NCBI GenBank assembly: GCA_963971425.1 | Contig: OZ020519.1 | Coordinates: 24,716,786-24,780,785, forward strand | Source: Bryoerythrophyllum caledonicum | Lineage: Eukaryota > Streptophyta > Bryopsida > Pottiales > Pottiaceae | Reading direction: 5' to 3' | Length of the DNA stretch: 64,000 bases | Shown: positions 1 to 14,921 of the stretch, one piece after another | How positions within the stretch are numbered: the first letter of the stretch is position 1 | Layout of the letters: every line of letters begins with the position of its first letter | The notes under the pieces: model-generated | The model's database searches: none | What the model saw: the letters and a program-made list of their open reading frames with translations, nothing else | Told to the model about the DNA's origin: nothing | Program-made: the position numbers and the translations under genes

Positions 1-3000
1 AGTTATAACAATGATACACAAATCCTAAAAAAACCAAAGGAAGATAAAAAATACAACAAAAGTTATGGCTTGTCAAAACCTCTGCCCTCTCAATGGATTG
101 CCTCGGGTTTTCACAATTTCAAACCTTCATAACTTTTACAATTCAAATCCAAATCCAACTTACAAACACAATATGAAAATCTCTCAATACAAAGAACTAT
201 CTCTCTAAGTTTTAATTTTAAAAGATTCTTGCTCAATGAGCTACATCTAGTTGAAATTCGGCTTGAAACCCTCAGAAACTCCCTACACACTCACACCAAC
301 TCTTTATAAAGAAACACCTCTCTAACTTCTTCCCCTATCTAAAGTGGAGGTGGGGCACATTAGTCCATGCTCCCCTACCTAAGCCCCACCAAAGATGCTT
401 ATTTCTTTCCTATCCACACTTCCCGAACCACCTAAAATCCCTTGGTGATCTTATTTGATTGAAAGGCAAAATACATGGACCTTCCAAACATCTAGATAAG
501 TAAAAATAAAATAAATAAACATTAATAAACTACCATAGAGTAACCACACCCCTCTCATGGATGCATAGAAGCGCCAAATTCTTACTTTCGGCCGCTAAGT
601 CGTAGACTTGGTTGGCTCAAGATGTGGTGGTCATTGGTTGCTTGCCGGTTCGGGTTCGAAACCAATTGAGGTCATCGAGCGGCTCGGGAAGCCCATGGCT
701 TTGTTTGCTAGCGAGGCAAGAAATTCGACTAGCCAACCCGCCATCTATCCCCCTGAGCTGTGCATGTGACAAGAGTGGTGCAACATTTGCATGCTAACGG
801 ACGCTCCGTTACGGTCAAACCATGGTTCCAACCACAACCAACCCCTTTTATCTCAACTTCTAGCTTATTATAATCCAAACATATAAAGCTTAATATTTAT
901 ATTTACATGATGGAAGAATTTCTGCTAGGACAACGTTGGCTATGTATTCGTCTAGCATGGAAAAATAGGACGAGGACGATGGCAACTTTTTTTCATGTCC
1001 CTGACCAAATTGATGTTATGTGAAGTATTTGCCACTGTTATCAAATTCCAATGCAAGCATACAACACATGTACATCATCTTGTAATAATACATTCTTTGA
1101 TACATGATGGATGAGAAAGACATGCTCTAAATTAATTTCTACATATAAATATCACAATATACACCAATAACCTTCATATTGTTCCACAAACAAAACCTAT
1201 AGAAGTAATATTGGCCAATTCAAAGGCCTGTATGAGGTCGTTTGCTTTGGTGGTTGTCCAAACTATTGCGTTGGTGGTTGTCTAGACTATCACCTTGGTG
1301 CGTAACTTGAATAAATTATTGCCTTGGTGTTTGTTCAGACTATTGCTTGGCCATAGTCCTTATATACAACTAGAAGTGGAGGTCATTGTCCAAAAACCCT
1401 AGTAGTGCTAGTAGCTGGTAATTGGCCCTGTAAGGTTATCATTTCCAAACCTAAGGGTTTATAGTAGGTTTGGAAATTAGGCTCCCCGAGATAAAGATTT
1501 GTTGTAGGTTCATAACTTGGGTCTGTTGAAAATAGTGTTCTATACCATACAAATGGAAGCTACTCAATGGCGGATAAATCCAACACACAAAACACAATGT
1601 TTAGACCAAATAGAATGGCGCAGACATTGTCACAATTGCACATACATTTTGATGCTTGCAATTTAGACAATTACCCATGTCCATGTCTACGTCGCTCTTT
1701 GTCAATGTTCGTGTCCGCTTGGCCATTTGCCCAATTGCACGAAGGACCTATGCCTATTTGTCCTAGTACCATCTTTCCACCAAGTAGGTCGACGCTGTCC
1801 TCAAAATAATGTTCCATACACCTCACCCGGGCATATATTATGGCTCTCAATAAGGCTGATATGAATGGTCAAAAACCCCCAACCTTGCTTTCCTAAGGCC
1901 GAGACAACCAGTTGGAGTGGGACCTTGGTAGATTTAGATGGTCAAATGAAAGCACCATCATGTCTTACATGACCCAGCTAGGTAAGACTATCCTACGTAA
2001 GCGATACCCCTTCCAATGTTACTAGAGCCAAGTGGAACCTTATGCTCCGCCCAAACTTTAAGTACAAATAGATGAATACTTGAGATCCAGAGAGTGTGGA
2101 AAAAGAAGCTGGTTTTATTTGGCATCTGTGGCTGTCAATTTGTGGCGGCATTGTGCCTTTGACAATGTTGATGATAGATATGGTGTATGTGACCTTGGTG
2201 CCAATGAGAGCATCACCCACAGGTTTTGGGACTCCGCTCAAGCGAGCAAGGCCTAGGACTACGCTACAATGATTCTCAATGCTCTTGGCAACCCCGACAG
2301 CTAGAGATGGGGCAAACTAAACATGAAGTAGGTCCTTTTTACTGCGTGGCTCCCATGAGGTTTAGAGAGGTCAGCCACAAGTGGCTCTTGTTTTGACTAA
2401 TTACACTGTGGACGCTTTGAATTGCCAAGAATGGCTGGATGTTCAACTAACTTTGGTGGTCCACTCCAGAGGTGTAGTGTCTTTGTTTGGTAGGGGCTAA
2501 CAAATTACGATAGAGTGGTGTCGAGGTGTGTCATCACCGCCCACTCCATTAAAAGGAGAATTGAATGCCACCACCGATTTCAACTCCTAGAGGGGTTGTT
2601 ATAAAGTCGTGTATAGTAGGCAGGATAACCGAGTTAGGATCTTGGTTGGCCATGCGTGTGGCCGGTCTAGGCCCATTGTTGGTTTGGTTCTTTCTTTTTA
2701 CAATAAAGGTTCCCTAAATCTGTATCCATAAAAAAAAAATCCTTTTTCTTTACTTCAAACACTATAATCTTTTAGTCCATGTGGTCAAAGGTTATGAAAC
2801 ATTGAGAGCATGATAGTATACTACTCTTATTGAAGATCCTACAACTATTTTCTTTTTCTTTTTCTTCTTTCCTTTTTATATTAGAATCAACCGTTCTAAA
2901 ATATTATTGGTGTGAATCTGTCAAGAACCTTTAGGGGTCAAGTAAGACTTCCCCACTCTTCACATTCCAAGCACAAACTAAACCAAACAAAACCAAACAA

Positions 3001-3253
3001 AAGTCATTGCTTGAGTAATGAAAGACAAAGGAACTGTATCTTTGACAAAATCTTCATAAGCTTGTTCATACAGGCCACGGAATTGCAACACGCATAATTT
3101 GAAGTGGGAGGGTTACAGGTGCTCTTAGACCTCTATCTGGCGAGTTGTGGTGGACATGCTCTTAGCACTAGAATTGCCCATTGAAGCTAAGCTGATCACG
3201 GACATGGAAGAACTTGTTGTCTCCGTAGTAAACAATATTGAAGAATTAACTCC
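1..3253. other. Non-genic region left of the receptor kinase
   Basis: No coding region is supported here; the open frames are short, lack recognisable domains and have no partners in neighbouring frames. Positions about 2745-2925 hold a fragment related to the dispersed repeat found near 15.6, 52.3 and 56.0 kb, in the orientation of the copy at 55.6-56.2 kb. Otherwise I see only AT-rich sequence. Confidence 0.5.
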
Positions 3254-6200
3254 TCATAAAAGTTGTTCTTCAAGAGCCTCACATATCAGTAGTGCCTCTT
3301 CCTGAAACAAGCCATTCAAGTTCCCATCGACAGCCTCCAAATTCAAGCTCCCTTCCAGAGTGGCCACAACAGCAGCCATGGTAGGTCGTCTCTCCGGTTC
3401 CATTTGGATGCAGAGCATGGCTATACAGATGACGCGCTGCACTGATTCAATCTCTGCATCTCCTTTCAAGGAAACTTTGGGATCGACCAGTTCCATCACC
3501 TTCGACTCGTTGTACAGATCTTTTGCCTGCACACACTCAAAGATCAAGTTAGAATAAGATTTTGCATCCATGACCCTTCATTCCACATCTGCACACAAGA
3601 CGTATCAAGGATCGAAAATATTGGGAGCTTTCACAAACTTTGGCATCTAAAAATTTGTGGAATCTATGGATACTAAATAGTCTTCTCTTTCAACCTTGAA
3701 TAGCTCTATATATCTATTATAAGTTTGACATCTACAAAGAAGCAGTTAAGATTCATGGTACGACATGACCTCTCCTTCCTCCTCAAAGGCGGCTGAATCT
3801 ACTTCTGACTTGAGTTTAGAGACCATCAACTCAGCTTCCATTGCCTGAATTGAATGGTTCTTCTGAGAGACCTCCAAGCTTTTTCATTGATGTCATAACT
3901 GTATAGTAAAGAGGAAGTGGGGGTCGTCTATCAAAACTTTGGATGACTTAACAAATAACTCAAAATGTTTGGATACAAAGATGATAAAGGTATACATACC
4001 CAATGACAAAGGTATACTTGGTGCTCTGGCATGTTAGAATCTAAGTTCTTCCTTCCACTGACCAGCTCCAACAAGAGAACACCAAAGCTATACACGTCAA
4101 CTTTCTCGCTCAATTGTCCATTTGTTACATATTCGGGTGCCCAATAGCCTCTGCAAATGTCATTTCCATCAGTTTAAAATTCAAAAAAGAAAGAAAGAAG
4201 AGAAGGATAAACTCTAGACCCAACAGGAGTCGGCGTGAATAAAGTGTCTTCATTCCCTCACTACGCCTATACCCACAAGTCCTTGCATTCAACTTGATTA
4301 ATTACCTCTCCAAAAGCAGAATATTCAAACCTCCGATGACTTCATAGATGCTCTCAAAATGTGGGGGTTCTCACCTCGTTCCAGCAAATTGAGCTGATAT
4401 TCTGTGGGATATTTCATCTGGGAAGATCAAGGCCAACCCAAAATCTGCAATCTTAGGCTGTAGTTCCATGTCCAATAAAATGTTGCTTGCTTTGATATCT
4501 CGATGGATAATCTTCGGTTGAGCATATGCATGCAGGTAATGTAATCCCCGAGCTACTCCCAAACATATATTAAACCGCGATGGCCAACTCAAGTGCTTGT
4601 CATCTTTTTCTTCTGCATGCGGAAAACAAAACATCACATTTATCTGTGAAGTCATACTCGAAGAGGAGGGAGAAGGTTAAACTCAGGGAATTCAAATATT
4701 GTACGTGTACTAAGAAGAGAGCGTATGTTGACAATGTTCAATATTCAAAAATGATCAATGTTCAATCAACAATGTCCTTATTAAAATTGAAAGATTGTGT
4801 GCGGCCTCACAAAACTAAAGGTATCTAGAACTCATTCTTCCTTCACAAAGGGTGCTAAAATGAGTTCCACCTTGACTTTAGAGACCACCAAGGTCTTTCA
4901 TACTTACTTAATAATTACAACAGACCACTGAGGTCCTCGATTGATCTAATAGATATTAGGAATGACCTAAAGTAGTATTAAAATCTAAAAGATGGGCATC
5001 TTATTGAATGTATTACAGAAGAATAACCCAAAACCACTCACTTACCTACAACCACCAACTAATGTGCCCTTTCCTTATGTGTAAAATGAAAATGCACGTT
5101 ATCATCCACATCAATTAGGAGTTCAATGTAGGTTGTTCTCCATCCTAAAACCCAAAAAGGGCAAAGAAGTTGGTGGTTCTCAGTCATCCTACATGAAACA
5201 ACTTAGCAAGGAAAGAGCCAAAATTTAGATGTGAAGACAAGCATATGCAAGAACTATTTACAACCCCACTCAAAAGTGTCACCCTTCACTCACATAGAAC
5301 ATGGAAATGCATTTTTTTTTCTTGTCCTTGGTGACTAAAGTAGCTCACCAATTCAGAACAATTGAGTGAAAAACGAGGAGCTGAGCACGAGATCTTACGG
5401 AACAAGTGGTGTTCGAGGTCGCGGTTGTCCACGTACTCGTACACCAGAAGTCGTTGGTCTTCACGGATGCAAAAGCCTTTCAAATTCACCAGATTGCGAT
5501 GCTTGATGGCGGTCACCACCACCACCTCGTTCAAGAAGTCGGCGATGCTTTGGTCCCGACTTTCTTTGTCTCTGATGAACAGTTGCTTCACAGCCACTGG
5601 ATGGAGCCCTTCGCTTCTTTCCATGCCCTCTGCGCTAGGTTTTGCCCCGAGGAAACCCTGCACTCCAAAGGGTATGAATCATTTGAAAAGCCACCCAATT
5701 TTTTTAATAAGATCATACCCACCCCCACTTTGTTTACTGATTCCTGGCAACCATGTCATCTTCACTCACTATTTCAACCACTTTACAACTTGGTGCAGCA
5801 TTAATCGGGTCCCAATAGAAGAGACAACCATCTTTTATTTTATTTTTTAAAAACCTTGCGCTAGTGAAGAGCGACACTTTTTGAGTGAGGAGCTACATGT
5901 ACAGTGTACTTACCTTAGTACACTATTTGTAAATAAGTTGACAATTAGTGTAAGCTGCCAATGTCATTCATAATACTCCCAATCAAGCACCTACCCTAGT
6001 ACACTATTTGCAAACAAAAAGCGTTGCCTATCTCCTCTTTGAGCTAATTCTAATTCTGTACACAAGGGGCTGAGGAGGCATTCACATGTGCAAGAGTTGC
6101 TACTTTTGCACATACAAAAAGCATTCACATAATATGTGAAAACAACCGACTTTCACATGTCAATCAATTCTAGTAGTATCAATCAAAGTATTGTGTTTGC

Positions 6201-9200
6201 TCTTTACTAGAATTCATTGGCTAGAACATGTGAAAGCGGGTTGTTTTCACACATGTGAACGCTTTTTGTATATGCAGAAGTCGCAACTTTTGCACATGTG
6301 AATGCCTCCTGGGCCCCTTGTGGTAGGTAAATAGAGCTATTTAGGACTGGTAGTTGATACGTAGAAGGAGGTCAAAACTCTCGGTCTCTTTTGCCTCTCT
6401 TTCAGCCAAATAACTCGGTTGTCAGCTCTGGGCTAGATTAGAAATTTATATACGAAAACGATGGATCATGAGCGTAATATACACACAAGACGAAATGCAG
6501 CTGTTGATTCAAGGTCAGAAATCGTAATTGAAGAAGGAAATTACACTCTATTTTGTTGGTTTGCAGTACCTTGTACACAGCACCAAAGCTGCCCTCGCCC
6601 AGTTTGGTCTCCTGAGAGAAGTCCTGAGTGGCATAGCGAAGCTGATTGAAAGTGAAGATGGTGGGGTTCACTTCCTTTTCAGCAAAATCTGGAGAAACAT
6701 CCACGTTCCAAGCTTAAAAACGCCGCTACAATGTCATAGAGTAAAGCACTTTTAGGACTATGGCATATTTGAGGTGCAAGTAGTAAGAGAGTACGACTTA
6801 CGTTGCTGAACTTGAAGCAGCAAATTATGTGCTTGGAGCTCCAGTTTTTGTTTCTCTCTTCTGGTTTTCCAAAATACAAGGCTGATGATGAGGATGATTA
6901 TAGCAGACACAGAAGCAGCAACACTAGTCGCAATCATTGCAGTCTTACTGCCATTTTCTCCAGGGTCTGCAAACAAGAGTAGCCACATTTGACATATTAG
7001 AATTATATTTTAAGTAAATAGAAACACAAGAGATTATGATGCGATGAAATCACATCATTTAGAAAACATGAATTTCAATATTTTGGTGAAAGCTCTCTCA
7101 CCTGGATCATTGCATTGTTGCTCACAAACGCATTGTTTTAAATATTCTTGGGGAGAAATTTGAACACAGTATGGATTTCCATGCATACTGATACAAGTAA
7201 GTACAAATAAACAGTTTAGAACCAGCAACTAACTTGCAAGCATTCAAGCTCTCCAAGGAAGAAATTTAGCTATTATTCATTTATTTCACAAAAAAATGAA
7301 TCATGAAAATGAAGACAATAGTTAAATTTACTGATAAACTAAGAGCAAATCGCATATTTATTTTGATAGTATTATAATTCATCCTCATAACAAATTAGGA
7401 TTTCAAGAGATGTATTTTGAATTCCATAACATATTCTTCTATATATCTATGATGGTAAATTCAAGTAAATGACATATAAACTGAAGTATATTGAGCAAGA
7501 GGATGGTTGGAATGTCTCACTTGATTCCAATTCTTTTGATGGCTTTGATAGAAGAGCCATTATAGATAACATTTGTAAAACTGTTGTTGGCTATACTCAA
7601 TGACTCTAGCATTGGAAGCGCAATAACATCTCCAACATCAAATGTCCCATTCATACTATTGTTGTCAAGTGCCCTGCAATTACATTCACATTATGTAATC
7701 GTATAATCAATAGATTACTTCATGATATGACTAAACAAGCATCCTTCATTGTTTGTAAATTATACAAAAAACATCTTTTAATAGTTATTTTTAAAGTCAC
7801 TAAAAGTTTCAATGAGACCACCCCTCTTTTGATTTCAATACTACTATCAATTTACTTGTAGTAGCTATTAGATCAATGGAAGAGCTTGGTGGTCTCTAAA
7901 CTCAATTTTCCATAAATCTAGATCATTTCTTTCTCTTTGAACTAATCATAGAACTTTGGAGTTCCTTAGAGCTGATTTGACAAATTAAAGATGAAAAAAC
8001 AGTTAATTTTTTCATTATCTTTGACTTGGTTTTACAAACAGCTCTATTGTTGTGGCAACAAATGATTGTTACAAAGCGGACTATTCCATCTTAAAAGATG
8101 AGTGTCTAAAAAACAATGTTTTGTGATGTTTAAAGCAGAGATTGGGTATAAAACAATTACAATGTCTTGAGATTCTTGAAGTCCTTCAAAAATTGGGTTG
8201 GAAAATGACCAGATAGGTTGTTTCCTTTCAACCTCCTGCAAATTGCCCAAAACATTAATTTAGAGATAAATGTAAAGTGTGGATAGAAGAAGAAAGAATT
8301 TGATTTGGCATACAATTTCCCCATCCTCTAAATTTTTTTGTATTTATAACTCATACCCTAAAATTTTAGACCAATGGTAATAGAAACCACACCCAAGGAT
8401 ATAAAAGCTAGAAATACTTCCTTACCTCAAAGGAGCTCCACCAATCCTAGTCATGTTCCCCCATACCTATACCCACTAATTGCCAAGGGCTTATAGGACC
8501 ATTTTATGTGCTACTCGACAAAGTTTGACATCTTGTTGTAATTTACAAGTGGAGGTGATTTGCATATTTTGAGCATTTTTAATAATTAGATACTGAACCT
8601 TGAAGTCAATATTTCTATTTTCAAAATGGCCATTTGGAAATTAATATGTTTCACATGTACTTTTGCTTCCATTCAGCATAAAATTGCTTCAACTACATAT
8701 TGTGATTTACAACCATGTTACTTGAGATTTCAAAGTGGTTTGAATTAAGTAGTAAGCTATCAATAATGTCCATTTATTATATAGATTTCAGGAGAAATTC
8801 AAATATAATTGCCATATTGGTAATGTTGGTCAATCTCAAATACATCTAAAGTCAATTTTGACACCTTACTTCATGATACAATTAAGACTGATCTATGAAA
8901 CTAATTTGACAATAACTATTAAATTCGTTTACTATTAAATTACTATAATATTCAATTACTATTAAATTCATTTTGATCTTTGAATTGATAATTACATGCA
9001 TTTATACTTTTTAATCCTTATTTAAATATTTAAATTTTTCTAAAACAACTATGAGTAGACACTATAAATCAACCTATAAATCATCTATGTTCAATACTAA
9101 ATATTTGAAATGAAGGATGGTTTATTTTACAAGATCTTGATAGATCTAACATATTAACCGTTGGTTATTCATCTCACTACTTAAAAGGTGGTATGAGCCT

Positions 9201-12200
9201 AGAGCATCATCAAGTATATTAAATGCTAGCAAGTTTTACAAAAGGAAGCCACTATATAGTTATTTGTTGGTTAGCTCATACCTTCTCTGTGGTACGGTAG
9301 TGTATGGTGGGTTCTTTAAGCATGAATCTATGGGACGTACATTCACCGCTTATATTAATAAAGAAATAATGGGATACTTACAAAACATGCAAGTTTTTAT
9401 GAAGACTCTTGATCCACATTGGAAATGGTACACCTTGGAATTGGTTGTAACTCAAGTCTCTGCAAAGGAAGTCATAATATAAAAAGCGGGAAGAGAGGTC
9501 AAAATTGGATATTATGATGTTTAAGGCTATTTAAACCTTCTCTACTTTCTATATTTGAAGACAAGTTAAAATATAGTCCTACCATGTAACTTAGGAGAAT
9601 CCTAAAGTGTTGTTGCTTTTAATACCTTTAAAGGTATTAAAAGCCTTTCAAGGCCAAAAATGAATTTATCTGAGCACTAAGTGTTGAGATAAATTCATTT
9701 TGGGCCTTGAAAAGTCTAGTTTAGATACACACTTGAATGATTTTTAGCATTTTGGAAAACCCTAGTACCCTAGCATTGAGGATCAATTTTTACTTAACTT
9801 TACAAATAACTCTATTGTCAAGGAAAAATATGAAAAGAAAACACCCATGAGAAGGTTAGAAGCAATAACTTACAACAATGATAAGTTAGTCCAAGCGCTG
9901 AAATCAGGGAATAGACCTCCGAGTCTATTGTTGGAAAGGTCCACAACTTGTATGTTGGTGCTATTCAAGACACTTAGGGGGTGTACTTCTCCACTAAAAG
10001 CATTGTAGCTCAAATTCCTGAACCATGACATTGAATTCATCAAATTTATGTTCCTAAATGGATTCATTATAACCCTTTAATGTTATGCAATCTGCGGAGC
10101 GGTGTTGCAGAGGCCAATTTTGGGCCTCTTCAACATTAAAGGATAAATAAAATAGTAGAATATATAAAAGTAAAAAATATAAGGAATAGAATATATAAAA
10201 GATGAAAGAAGAAGAAGAACTCCCGTTTAAAAGAAGACCGACGTGAATTGAGATCCGTTTATCAAATATCTAGTAGTATTAGTGTCTAAAGGAGAAAGAT
10301 AGTACAACGACAAGACTATTGCCTTCTATGTAAAAGCCACATAAAATATACACTTCCCATTCATGATTCAAAAATGGATGTTATGCTTACAAGGTGTTCA
10401 ACGAATGGCTTGCTGTCAAGTTGAGAAGAGGCCCAGTAAAACGATTGGATGATAAATCCCTGCATACAATAGAATATGAAACATATTAAAACTATCATCA
10501 TATAATTGGTTATATTGGTCTATTCTACTTAGATGCAGTAACTAGATGTCATGAAACTTGTCTCAAGTTGAACTATTTTTAGTGATCACATAGCAAGATT
10601 GGCCATCATAACAAATATGGCTTTAATTGTTGTAAATAGTCATGCAAATTTTTTGAACTAACATCTAGTTGCAAAGGTGTAATTTCCATACATTAAATGG
10701 AGTGCATGCTTACAAAGTAATTAGTTGTTTCAAGTCTTGGAGATATTCTTGTTGTATGTTTCCAGTGAGTATGTTTTGAGAGAGATTCAAAGTCCTTAGC
10801 CATATCAAATTACTAAAATCGACTCCGAGGATACCCGCCAACTTGTTTCCACTCAAGTCCCTGCTAAGTTGAGAGACAACAGAAACTTGATTAGAAAAAT
10901 CTTATCATTGTTGATTTTGTTACCATATTTGGGTTCAGTAGTGGTGAAAATGAAATAAGAGTTACGCTAGTTTAAAAAAATTTAAACCACATTAGAAATA
11001 TTGTTATCCATACAAGAAATATGGTTCAAACCACACTTCGTAGAAATATTGTGTTCTAAAGAAAGTGGATTTCTTTACGTGATTCTAGTAGTATTAGTTC
11101 TAGAATCATGCCATCAAGTATCCTATTGAGAAGAGATATCACATCATATATCCCATTATCACCACCTAATCCACTCCCATGAACTAGACTTATGTTGAGC
11201 TACTCAATAGACATCTCTTATCCTACCAGTGTATAGACTTGAAACTACCAAGTTCATGGGATGGGGATTGTTTTGGGACCATTGAATTTGTGTATGTTTT
11301 CCAAATATTTAGGGGAGGCATGTTGTTTACAGTTTTACAATGTGAGAACTAATGTGGACATTTTTAGAAGACCCAGTTGATTATTTTGAAGTTTAAGGTG
11401 GAACAGTGGTTTTTGATTTTATAGATTCTATCATTGGAAATAGAATTCTAAAAAAATCACATCAATATGTTGGAATTTGGACATCTTCTCAAGTGAAATT
11501 TGTTGGAATTTGATATAATTTTTTCTCAATTACATGAATTCATTCTATTTTCCTACTCACTTTAAACTTACATTATCCTTCTTACCAACAAAATTGACGA
11601 ACACCATGGATGTGTTTGTCCCTTACTCTTTAGACATATTATTCGAATATTCCACAAACATTTTATAATTTTTTTTAATGTGCTTGAGGATGAACCATGC
11701 AAACGGACGGACGGGGATGGTGTCAAAACAAGCTTGATTACCATTCCTCAACAAGAGATGTATGACCTGATAAAGCACTTGTGATGATACTTACAGCTGC
11801 TGAAGTTGACGCAAGGAAGCAAGCGTAGTTGGAATTGATCCACTGAAGCCATTACCTTGGAGGTCCCTGCCAAAATTACATAGGCAAACATTATTACTAC
11901 ACTTGAGGTGCCACTGATAATGATGACTCTTTGATGCGATCCGTCACCAAAGTCCATCAAATTTTGGGCAAAATTCTCAATGCATATTATAATTTAGTCG
12001 TTATTCCAAATTAATCCATAACCAAATGGAGGATGTAAAAAAAATTTGCACTCACAAGATGTTCAGGTTCTCTTTAAGATGTTGCAGTTCCTGAGGAAGA
12101 GAGCCATTCAAAGCTTTGTTTCCCGTTATAGTCCTGTGCGTACATCAATTCACAGCACAAGGTGAACAATGGATGAAACTAAACATTGAACCAAAAAGCA

Positions 12201-14451
12201 TATCTTTATCAACATATTAATAGTTTAGGCAGAATTTCAAAAACTTGAGCATCTAGAAAACCAGTGAAACCTATGGACGCTGGACAGTGTCATCCCCCCA
12301 GTTTGTGAATGCCGGCAAAGTTGTTATTTATAATCATTCTTATTTATTGAATCGTCTACATACAATGAGCATTGATGTACATATGTAACATGCAAGTCAT
12401 TCACTGGCACCATTGGTTCTTGGACAGACAGGCCATCACTTACAAGGAAACTAGATTACTCAGGTTGCCAATTGCGGCTGGCAACGATCCCACGAGAGAT
12501 GCGTCTGTAAGAGTCCTGGGAACAATCAAAACATATCTTACAAAACTATTTAGATCATGTATTGAACACATTGTCACAACTTAGAGTATGAGAATTGAAT
12601 CGGTACATGACATACACATCATAAATAATCACTACTGGAAAGAGGGGTTTAAGCAACATTATTACGTAAGGTTTTGTCTAGTTTTGTACACTAGACTAGG
12701 TTAGAGATTTAACCTTCTTTAAAGACCAGACAAAATAGTATTTGATAAGAGAATTTCTCATACGCACATGCTCTAGTAGTGAATCAAAACACAAGTGTTG
12801 AGGTAGCAGACAACTGCTAGGTTATGAAGGACCAGGTTATTTCCATACTCAAGAGCTGGTTTGAAGTTATGAGGCTCTTTCTTTTGTGACACTGGATTGA
12901 GATCCACTCAAACCTTGTTATAATCACTGGCTGGACACCCAAAAGTTCCACAATCACATGTGTTCATTAAGAAGATGCTATGATATAGAAGTTGCCGATT
13001 TCGAGCAAAGTAAGAATGTTTGTGACGCACCTTGGTACGCAACATCACGATCCGAACACATATTTCTCTAGAGTTTCGTGATATCATTGAAGATGACATA
13101 AAAGAGGTTTGAAGAGGAGTGTTATGTGCAAGCAGCAACATAAAGTCAATGTCTCACGTGTAAAGAAATAGCTTGATATCACTAAGATATTAATGTCTTT
13201 CATGAGGTTTGAAAACGAAGAGTAAAGCCTTACAAGCCAACGATCCAAACGTTGTATTGTGGGACGACGAATCCGGGTTCCAGGGACAACCGCTGCCGGA
13301 GACATAGCACACCTCGCCACGACTCCTGGAAGCATGGACAAGGGAACTTTGATTTCTCCTGGAGATTAGGAATATCCCTCCAACCTGCCAAGTTCTTCCC
13401 CAAATCCGGCGTCCTTTTCTTCCAACTCGAGTACAGCTGCTGCAACCCATACACTTTCAATGGATATCATGCCACACGCCACAGAATAACATTTTCAGTA
13501 CATGTGGTCATAGAACAGATGCCGGAGTGATCGGAGACTGAAGTTCATCTTTCTTTCTTTATATGGAAAAATGATCACAAGTACCGGCACCACCGTCCAG
13601 CCAGCGTATTTAACCTTGCTATTGAATTCAGATTTTGAATCAATTCTGAGCCAGACGCATACACACTAGTATGGCGAATAGTGGCGGTTGTCACATTGTA
13701 CTACCTCTAATTGACCAATTTGTCATTTGAACATGCAGCCCTCAAGTTCATCTACACAAATGTAAAGCCTAGTTTGACCACATAAGTAATATCAAGACTT
13801 AAAATTATATATTTGATTTGCACTTTGATTACTTTTGCTGCTTGCATCTAAAATGTTTTCCACAAAAGTGCTAGTGGTACATAAAACCGCCAGCGTAACA
13901 AACGTAGTCATTCAGTCATCTCTATCTTCTAATAAACAATTTAATATGCATCACAGCAACCAGATGATAGATCTAAGTTGCTTCACGGATTTATCAACAC
14001 ATCACTAGGACTACGCACTGGAATCCAGAATCACTACTAGAATGAGGGGTCTACGCAGCATTTCTTAAAGAAAGTCACAGCTTTCGGACTAAATATTGCT
14101 CGAAAATCTTGCTTAGACCCCCTTGTTCTAGGATTGAATTGTGCATAGACATAGATTACGCAATTTAAGCTGAAATCGCAATGGACTGGGCTCCGAAGGC
14201 AGATAGAAAGCAAGCACTGCCACAGAACTTTGGTGACCAAGTAGTATGGTTACTTGAAAATAATCGTACGAGGAAGGTGAATCAAGTTTGCCAGGCTACT
14301 CACTATCAGTCTTGAAGAACTTGAGTAATTCCGGAGCGTCCGAAGTCTTGTAGGAATTGAGTAATTCCGGTGCGCCTCCGGCACTGTGCTGGACGAGGTG
14401 GAAGAGCAACATGACAAGAGCCCAGACTCGTTGTGCTACGACCTGACCCAT
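3254..14451 (-). CDS. Leucine-rich-repeat receptor-like serine/threonine kinase, about 18 exons
   Basis: Plasma-membrane receptor kinase. Exons read from GT-AG sites (minus): 14451-14304 (ATG, hydrophobic signal peptide), ~13460-13234 (N-terminal cap, W-R-G-V-x-C), 12515-12444, 12133-12056, 11866-11795, 10860-10714, 10459-10391, 10017-9874, 9459-9382, 8235-8161, 7673-7521 (LRRs), 7187-7102 (Cys-rich, GNPYC), 6966-6802 (transmembrane), 6712-6570, 5657-5399, 4612-4375, 4150-4000, 3526-3254 (kinase). Most LRR exons are 69-78 bp, one repeat each; 10860-10714 and 10017-9874 hold two. The kinase shows [28 protein letters not shown] and WAPEY, so it looks catalytically competent. The kinase and the short segment between LRRs and membrane resemble plant LRR-VIII receptors, but I see no malectin domain. 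The start of the 6712 exon is ambiguous: an acceptor after CTCCAG also keeps the frame. Ligand unknown. No inactivating change was noticed. Confidence 0.85.
6061..6322. mobile_element. MITE in a receptor-kinase intron
   Basis: The two ends are inverted copies of each other: CACAAGGGGC at 6061 matches GCCCCTTGTG ending at 6322, and similarity continues inward through motifs such as GCATTCACATGTG and the run reading AAAAAGC. No coding capacity is visible. It lies inside the intron between the 6712-6570 and 5657-5399 exons, so it is tolerated there. Confidence 0.7.
9645..9714. repeat. Near-perfect hairpin in a receptor-kinase intron
   Basis: Arms of about 27-28 bp (9645-9671 and 9687-9714) pair with very few mismatches around a ~15-base loop. 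Just upstream is a separate perfect 18-bp palindrome at 9621-9638. The size suits a very short MITE or a small-RNA foldback. Sequence alone cannot distinguish these. Confidence 0.6.
12630..12781. mobile_element. Short MITE with CACTA-like ends
   Basis: The left end reads CACTACTGGA and the right end TCTAGTAGTG, giving inverted termini that begin with CACTA. The body is about 150 bp with no coding capacity. It sits in the first LRR intron of the receptor kinase (12516-13233). Assignment to the CACTA superfamily rests only on the terminal motif. Confidence 0.55.
14032..14135. mobile_element. Possible truncated CACTA-like MITE
   Basis: It begins CACTACTAGAA followed by GAGGGGTCTA; an imperfect inverted match (TAGACCCCC...TTCTAGGA) lies at about 14113-14135. 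The left end resembles that of the MITE at 12630. The right end does not show a clear TAGTG, so it may be truncated. Confidence 0.35.
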
Positions 14452-14921
14452 CGCAAATTAGTCCTGGAATAGTACTACAACTTCGGTGAGTGACTTGGAG
14501 GTGGAATGGTGTATCGCAGGCTCTAGTGGTTAAGTTCTCTGATCCGACACGCGGGTCGTGATGTATGTTCTACACTGAATAGAGATTAGAATCCTCTCTT
14601 TGCTAGTTCAACCTCAACCTGCGTTTGACGTCCTGATTCCTATTAGTAACGAGATGCCGGCACCTGCAACCTGTAATTGTGTCTGTATCTCAGGCTTGTC
14701 TGTATGACATAGTTACAGGTTGCAGGTATTACTTTTAGAGACAAACATTGCTTTTACAGACAACTTTGTCACACAGAGCCATATTGAGCATCCCCATCAG
14801 GCACTGGGATTAGAGAGTAGGTGGGAGAGGGCAGTGGAAAATTGGAAGTTTCAGAGCATCTTCAGAAACACTCCACAAATCCATTACTCTACAGATGATT
14901 GAAGTTTATTGAATATGCACT

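Noticed and set aside
640..700. tRNA-like GGTTCGA box
   Set aside because: No acceptor stem or D-arm could be paired around it.
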